A stretch of DNA of 64,000 nt from positions 208,501 through 272,500 of the forward strand of contig JALJCO010010310.1 in the NCBI GenBank assembly GCA_023101725.1, given 5' to 3'. Origin of the DNA: Atherinomorus stipes (taxonomy: Eukaryota > Chordata > Actinopteri > Atheriniformes > Atherinidae). Numbering within the stretch: the first letter of the stretch is position 1; every line of letters begins with the position of its first letter. The notes beneath the pieces are model-generated. The model was not told the DNA's origin, searched no databases, and worked only from the letters and a program-made list of their open reading frames with translations. The position numbers and the translations under genes were made by a program. Positions 57,126-64,000 of this stretch are shown piece after piece.

Positions 57126-60100
57126 TGGAACGGGAGATTCTCATCGCGATGAGGTGGAACGGGAGATTCTCATGATGAGGTGGAACGGGAGATTCTCATC
57201 ATGATGAGGTGGAACGGGAGATTCTCATCGCGATGAGGTGGAACGGGAGATTCTCATCAGGATGAGGTGGAACGGGAGATTCTCATCATGATGAGATGGA
57301 ACGGGAGATTCTCATCAGGATGAGGTGGAACGGGAGATTCTCATCATGATGAGGTGGAACGGGAGATTCTCATCATGATGAGGTGGAACGGGAGATTCTC
57401 ATCATGATGAGGTGGAACGGGAGATTCTCATAGGATGAGGTGGAACGGGGAGATTCTCATCATGATGAGATGGAACGGGAGATTCTCATCAGGATGAGGT
57501 GGAACGGGAGATTCTCATCAGGATGAGGTGGAACGGGAGATTCTCATCGCGATGAGGTGGAACGGGAGATTCTCATCAGGATGAGGTGGAACGGGAGATT
57601 CTCATCATGATGAGGTGGAACGGGAGATTCTCATCAGGATGAGGTGGAACGGGAGATTCTCATCAGGATGAGGTGGAACGGGAGATTCTCATCATGATGA
57701 GGTGGAACGGGAGATTCTCATCATGATGAGGTGGAACGGGAGATTCTCATCAGGATGAGGTGGAACGGGAGATTCTCATCATGATGAGATGGAACAGGAG
57801 ATTCTCATCAGGATGAGGTGGAACGGGAGATTCTCATCAGGATGAGGTGGAACGGGAGATTCTCATCGCGATGAGGTGGAACGGGAGATTCTCATCGCGA
57901 TGAGGTGGAACAGGAGATTCTCATCGCGATGAGGTAGAGCGGGAGATTCTCATCGCGATGAGGTGGAACGGGAGATTCTCATCGCGATGAGGTGGAACGG
58001 GAGATTCTCATCGCGATGAGGTGGAACGGGAGATTCTCATCGCGATGAGGTGGAACGGGAGAATCTCATCGCGATGAGGTGGAACGGGAGATTCTCATCG
58101 CGATGAGGTGGAACGGGAGAATCTCATCGCGATGAGGTGGAACGGGAGATTCTCATCACCATGAGGTGGAACGGGAGATTCTCATCACCATGAGGTGGAA
58201 CGGGAGATTCTCATCATGATGAGGTGGAACGGCAGATTCTCATCATGATGAGGTGGAACGGCAGATTCTCATCATGATGAGGTGGAACGGCAGATTCTCA
58301 TCATGATGAGGTGGAACGGGACATTCTCATCATGATGAGGTGGAACGGCAGATTCTCATCATGATGAGGTGGAACGGCAGATTCTTATGATGAGGTGGAA
58401 CGGGAGATTCTCATCATGATGAGGTGGAACGGGAGATTCTCATCGCGATGAGGTGGAACGGGAGATTCTCATCGCGATGAGGTGGAACGGCAGATTCTCA
58501 TCGCGATGAGGTGGAACGGGAGATTCTCATCGCGATGAGGTGGAACGGGAGATTCTCATCATGATGAGGTGGAACGGGAGATTCTCATCGCGATGAGGTG
58601 GAACGGGAGATTCTCATCGCGATGAGGTGGAACGGCAGATTCTCATCGCGATGAGGTGGAACGGGAGATTCTCATCGCGATGAGGTGGAACGGGAGATTC
58701 TCATCGCGATGAGGTGGAACGGGAGATTCTCATCGCGATGAGGTGGAACGGGAGATTCTCATCACGATGAGGTGGAACGGGAGATTCTCATCGCGATGAG
58801 GTGGAACGGGAGATTCTCATCGCGATGAGGTGGAACGGGAGATTGTCATCTCGATGAGGTGGAACGGGAGATTCTCATGATGCGGTGGAACGGCAGATTC
58901 TCATTGCAATAAGGTGGAACAGGAGATTGTCATCACGATGGGGTGGAACGGGAGATTCTCATCGCGATGAGGTGGAACGGGAGATTCTCATCGCGATGAG
59001 GTGGAACAGGACATTCTCATCACGATGAGGTGGAACGGGAGATTCTCATCACGATGAGGTGGAACTGGAGATTCTCATCACGATGAGGTGTAACGGGAGA
59101 TTCTCATCACGATGAGGTGGAACGGCAGATTCTCATCACGATGAGGTGGAACTGGAGATTCTCATCACGATGAGGTGGAACTGGAGATTCTCATCACGAT
59201 GAGGTGGAACGGGAGATTCTCATCACGATGAGGTGGAACGGGAGATTCTCATCGCGATGAGGTGGAACGGGAGATTCTCATCGCGATGAGGTGGAACGGG
59301 AGATTCTCATCGCGATGAGGTGGAACGGGAGATTCTCATCGCGATGAGGTGGAACGGGAGATTCTCATCGCGATGAGGTGGAACGGGTTATTCTCATCAT
59401 GATGAGGTGGAACGGGAGATTCTCATCGCGATGAGGTGGAACGGGAGATTCTCATCGCGATGAGGTGGAACGGGAGATTCTCATCATGATGAGGTGGAAC
59501 GGGAGATTCTCATCATGATGAGGTGGAACTGGAGATTCTCATCATGATGAGGTGGAACGGGAGATTCTCATTGCGATGAGGTGGAACGGGAGATTCTCAT
59601 CATGATGAGGTGGAACTGGAGATTCTCATCGTGGATGAGGTGGAACGGGAGATTCTCATGATGCGGTGGAACGGCAGATTCTCATTGCAATGAGGTGGAA
59701 CTGGAGATTCTCATTACGATGAGGTGGAACAGGAGATTGTCATCACGATGGGGTGGAACGGGAGATTCTCATTGCGATGAGGGGGAACGGGAGATTGTCA
59801 TCACGATGAGGTGGAACGGCAGATTCTCATCACGATGAGGTGGAACTGGAGATTCTCATCATGATGAGGTGGAACGGGAGATTCTCATTGCGATGAGGTG
59901 GGAACGGGGAGATTCTCATCGCGATGAGGTGGAACGGGAGATTCTCATTGCGATGAGGTGGAACGGGAGATTCTCATCGCGATGAGGTGGAACAGGGAGA
60001 TTCTCATCGCGATGAGGTGGAACGGGAGATTCTCATCATGATGAGGTGGAACGGGAGATTCTCATCACGATGAGGTGGAACGGGAGATTCTCATCATGAT

Positions 60101-60559
60101 GAGGTGGAACGGGAGATTCTCATTGCGATGAGGTGGAACGGGAGATTCTCATCGCGATGAGGTGGAACGGGAGATTCTCATTGCGATGAGGTGGAACGGG
60201 AGATTCTCATCGCGATGAGGTGGAACAGGAGATTCTCATCGCGATGAGGTGGAACGGGAGATTCTCATCATGATGAGGTGGAACGGGAGATTCTCATCAC
60301 GATGAGGTGGAACGGGAGATTCTCATCATGATGAGGTGGAACGGGAGATTCTCATCACCATGAGGTGGAACGGGAGATTCTCATCACCATGAGGTGGAAC
60401 GGGAGATTCTCATCACCATGAGGTGGAACGGGAGATTCTCATGATGCGGTGGAACGGCAGATTCTCATTGCAATAAGGTGGAACAGGAGATTCTCATCGC
60501 GATGAGGTGGAACAGGACATTCTCATCAGGATGAGGTGGAACGGGAGATTCTCATCATG
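57126..60559 (+). repeat. 29-bp palindrome-centred satellite, about 118 units
   Basis: The unit is GGAACGGGAGATTCTCAT then CGCGATGAGGT. Each unit contains the 14-bp word CTCATCNNGATGAG, a perfect palindrome when the central pair is GC or AT, the two commonest forms. AG, AC and CC centres and a CTCATTGC form also occur. Other variation: GGCAG for GGGAG, AACAGG or AACTGG for AACGGG, and shortened units lacking part of the palindrome (such as ATTCTCATGATG). Variants are clustered: AT/AG mixed at the left, a long GC run at 57850-58140, CC at about 58150-58190, AT with GGCAG at 58200-58390, AC at about 59010-59230. No ORF of interest. Confidence 0.97.
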
Positions 60560-61599
60560 GATGTGCAGCCAACAAATCTGCAGTAACTGTGTGATGTTAT
60601 CACGTCAATATGGACCAGAATCTCTGAGGAACTCCAGAACTTTGCTGAATCTATGCTACAAAGAGTTAAAGCAGGTCTGAAAGCAAACGAAGGTCCAACC
60701 TGCTGCTGGCAAGCAGGTTGCTGGTTATTCAGCATTGATAAGGTCTTTTACAGACATGGAAGTTATCCCCATACTAGCACAGATGCTGCCTGCTGCCCTC
60801 CGCTCTGACTGGATCTCCTCTTTAGCTTCAGGTCCATACAAAAGCTCCAGAAGTGATTTTAAACTTTGATTTATTTCAAAGCGGGACAGTTTTCATCTTG
60901 TGGACATCTTGCTGTCAATAAGTTCAAGTCCAGAGAACGGGGCAACATTTTTTATTGTTTTTAAAAAGTTTAACTTGCATTTAAATATTTTATAACAAAC
61001 TTTATCCAACTGAATACAGAATTTTTTGCTACATTTAAGTATTTTCATAGAAAACATTGTGTTGGTCTCAGAGGTCCAGTGCAGCCAAAATTTCCAAATC
61101 ACTGCTGTTCAGTAATGATTTGCAGCCTCGGCTCCTGCATACATGTTTTTATTTAGTTCTTGAATCTTTCATGAATTTTTTTTTAATAGAAACTCCAACC
61201 TATTGGGAATTTTTCATTCTTCAGTGGATCAGAGGTTAGTTTTATATCACATTGCTCAAAATTATGAGCATGAAACATTGGCTTTGTAAGATACTGTATA
61301 TAGTATCATGAGTATCATGTTCATCTGACATGAAAGCAACACAGAAGCAAATACTCATCATCACATTCATATAAAACACAGTAATTACAACAAGTACACC
61401 TTCAATAAATGCATTTGATGTGATAACTGGAATTAATAAACCCAAAGAAAAACAGGAACATGGATTAATCTGAACTTGACTTATGACAGAGAGGAAATTA
61501 TTCCACCTCATTTAAAAAATGGGCTCACTTCAGGAAACGCTGCTTTGCAAGCCATAGGTACCATTATAATAATGGTCCACAGGATTCTGGGATTCTCAA
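60560..61599. other. unassigned spacer
   Basis: AT-rich sequence with no recognised repeats or exons. Confidence 0.35.
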
Positions 61600-62400
61600 C
61601 CCTGCTGCTTTTGAATTTCCTGATTTGATTGAGGCACCACGGCTCATTTCTAAATTACTGCTGCGATGTTAGCATTCAATTTCCTCCACAGGAACAAAAT
61701 CCTCTGGTCCATAAAGTCAACAGGCGCTGATTGGACCGGAGCAAAGTGCGAGACAGAGGACAAAATGCAAGTGCGGCACTGACCCAATCAACACGGAGCG
61801 CCGGGGCTTCAGGAAAAAAAGCAAATTGCCTGAATCAGACCATGACCACACTGTGTGGATAATTCGTTTATGAGCAACTGTGTGTAAATGAGCCGTCTGA
61901 AAACCTAAAACCGAAATAACATGTGTAATTACAAACTTTTAAAAGGTGAGGAGTTGTATTTGGAGATTTGGGGCAGACACTGTGACGTCTGTCTGCTCAT
62001 TTATGGTTTTAGTCATTAGCCAGTCTGCAGAATATACAAAGCTTGATGCAGTATGTGTACTGTATCAGAAAGTGTTGCTGTAAATGCAAAATAACTCAGA
62101 CGGTGCAATCTAATACGCTGTTTGAATTATAAAAAGCAGCACATGAATGCAGGCATTTAAATGCTGGTACACCACAGACGAGTGTGTTTCCACCACCGCA
62201 TTAAAGTAGAGTGTTTGCATAAGATCGAATGATTCACCATGCATAACTGCTCAGTATTCATCTACTCCATCAGAAAGAGGAGTCTAGCACTAGATCAATG
62301 CAGTAAAGAGAGCACGCTCTGCAGAGCACTTCATCGTGTCACGTCGTTAGCATGCTAGCACCAGTTAGTGCATGATCACAGAGCAGGCCCTGCAATGACA
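61600..62400. promoter_or_regulatory. candidate conserved noncoding element
   Basis: Non-repetitive, balanced sequence containing TGATTTGATTGAGG, GATTGGACCGG, CTAAATTACTGCTG and GTGTAATTACAAAC, with homeodomain-like TAATTA words and CCAAT-like ATTGG. No coding exon. Function is inference from texture only. Confidence 0.2.
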
Positions 62401-64000
62401 TGTTACTGCCATAAGATGACAGGAAAACCAGAATAATGATGCGGCTGAAAGGCCAAAACAGTCTCAAAGTGGTCTGTTGAAGGATTTCCTCTCTTTCAGT
62501 CAGACACTCAGAGAGATGCTAAACTTCCAGAGTGAGCTCAGAAGAAATCCTGTCCCAGATCAAGATCAAGTCAGTCTCTGTGTCCCAAATTGGTAAATTT
62601 TTCACACCTAACTTTTATGTGTGGTTTTTTAGAGTTATGTTGCAACCAAACATGCAAACTAATCAATGACCCACGGAAAAAACTGAGCACCCACGTGGGA
62701 TTGATGGCAAAGTTGGTCTTATCAAGCATCAACTGCAGTGTTTCCTACACTGACTCAGACTTCCTCAGCTATATTATTAACGTCATGCCTTCAAAATGAT
62801 AAGAATAAAATCTTTTAACATGGAAAACGTCAAAAATTTCTTAATTGAAGCTGGATTACCGCTTCTAGAAGCCAGCAGCAGAAGAACTGTCTTCTGTCAG
62901 ACATTGCATTTTCATGTGAACGCAGCATGGAGGCGGTATGTCAGGATGAAAACACCGCAGCCAGAACGTGGCGTGCACAGACAGAAGGCTTTAATTATAT
63001 CTTAAACTTGATAAATGAGGATAAAGTGTTTTTTAGTGGCTTCGGTTCTTCATTGAATCAAACCACCGAGCAGCCTACGGTCTCAAAATCAGCCTCGTTT
63101 AATAAGAAAATAGCCTTTTAATACGGCACGGTCAAGGATATAATCGCCAATGGGCTCATCAAGCTGCAGCTAAAAGCAGTCGTACATCTCAAAGCACGAA
63201 CAAGACTGGTGAGAGAAAAAAACTATAGGTTTCTGTTGCTGATTAAATTGTTGTTCGTTAAGATTGTGTTGCACTGGCTACGAGTTTAGCTTTCTGTTTC
63301 ACTTGCAAGCGCATTTATTGCTTGGTGTCACATTTGTGAAGGATTCCGCTGATGACTAATTTATTACCAATTTAAATGTCTTCAAATTATTTTTTAAATG
63401 GATGTTGTATTTGTTAATTTTGGGGTGAGTTCATTAATTCATTTTACAAAATAATAAGCCACAAATTCCACTAATAATGTGATATTAATTTAGATGAATG
63501 TATCATGTTGTCTTGTAAGGCCTTCACTCAGAGCACCCACTGGTAGAAATGTAAATCGGCGCCCCTGCAATGACCCACTTATCCCGCTGTTGCATTCATG
63601 TCCCACCAGGTCAGGAAGTGTTAAAGTCAAGTGATGAGTCAAACCTCAGAAGTTGTTTTGAAAGCCTGGAAATTATCTTTAAAAAACAGTTTGTGTCAGT
63701 CTGCAGAGTTTTAACAGGGGAGCCCAGGATGAGCCGTTTGTGGATCTGAAAAACGTCAACGTCACTCCAGGTCCAGATAAACTACAGTTTGCAACAAATA
63801 CAGAAGTTAAAACAAAGACAACGAACCTTCTGCTACGTCAACCGTTGATTTCTGAGGAACTGAAACTGAAGCCAGGTTTCTACCGTCGCCATCTTCACCA
63901 TGTTGCGCGCACTGTCGCTCTCGGAAAATACATAAATGGGCCTCGGGGCAAATGATTGACAGCCAGTGTACTCCGTGCTAAATGCTAACCTGAAACTTAC
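62401..64000. other. unassigned spacer to window end
   Basis: Frames at 62590-63121 and 63740-63955 lack recognisable domains. The last 130 bases are GC-richer, with CGTCGCCATCTTCACCATG and CGCGCACTGTCGCTCTCGG, and could be a promoter or repeat edge that continues beyond the window. Confidence 0.3.

Noticed and set aside
57126..60559. CRISPR array
   Set aside because: There are no unique spacers: the units are directly tandem at 29 bp and the context is a vertebrate genome.

Overview
The window reads as intergenic or intronic DNA from a ray-finned (teleost) fish. The evidence is the repeat content: Tc1/mariner copies, several hAT-type elements with intact 8-bp target duplications, L2/CR1-like and L1-like LINE fragments, a large set of long-hairpin MITEs, and long minisatellites. 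No host protein-coding exon, tRNA, rRNA, operon or CRISPR array could be supported. Almost all long open reading frames are by-products of tandem repeats or transposon remains.

Layout. 0-8 kb: a GC-rich, promoter-like patch (84-480), a 254-bp G homopolymer (1122-1375), two abutting TTAA-flanked elements (2997-4110), nested hAT-type elements (4200-5006) and an 18-bp minisatellite (6623-7439). 8-21 kb: family A hairpins at 8919-10151 (carrying a nested hAT-like element) and 14945-15808, a THAP-element fragment (11384-12165), a G-run cluster (12.6-13.5 kb), LINE pieces, a family B hairpin and a 1.4-kb 18-bp minisatellite (19155-20536). 21-35 kb: a Harbinger-like relic, L2-like LINE remains, a hAT element carrying an internally deleted Tc1-like copy inside its TA repeat (25662-27208), a three-level nest (28397-29196), a 1.5-kb 17-bp minisatellite (30651-32162) and an unclassified 2.25-kb element with 28-bp terminal inverted repeats and a repeated CACCCCGTCAC motif (32493-34740). 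35-47 kb: a THAP-domain fold-back element abutting a Tc1 copy, itself split by a hAT insertion and running into a 34-bp dimeric minisatellite, then further nested elements. 47-64 kb: L1-like remains, more TTAA hairpins, a 964-bp element with a perfect 10-bp target duplication (53677-54640) and a 3.4-kb array of a 29-bp repeat centred on a palindrome (57126-60559).

The main themes are (1) four MITE families (named A-D here) that all begin TTAA and end TTAA, three of them with a near-identical TTAAAGGA start, implying shared mobilisation; (2) readable nesting order, with several target-site duplications recoverable by eye; (3) four minisatellites of 17/18/34-bp period plus the 29-bp palindromic satellite; and (4) a THAP DNA-binding domain retained open inside a palindromic mobile element. 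Family names above superfamily level come from memory and inspection, not from database searches.
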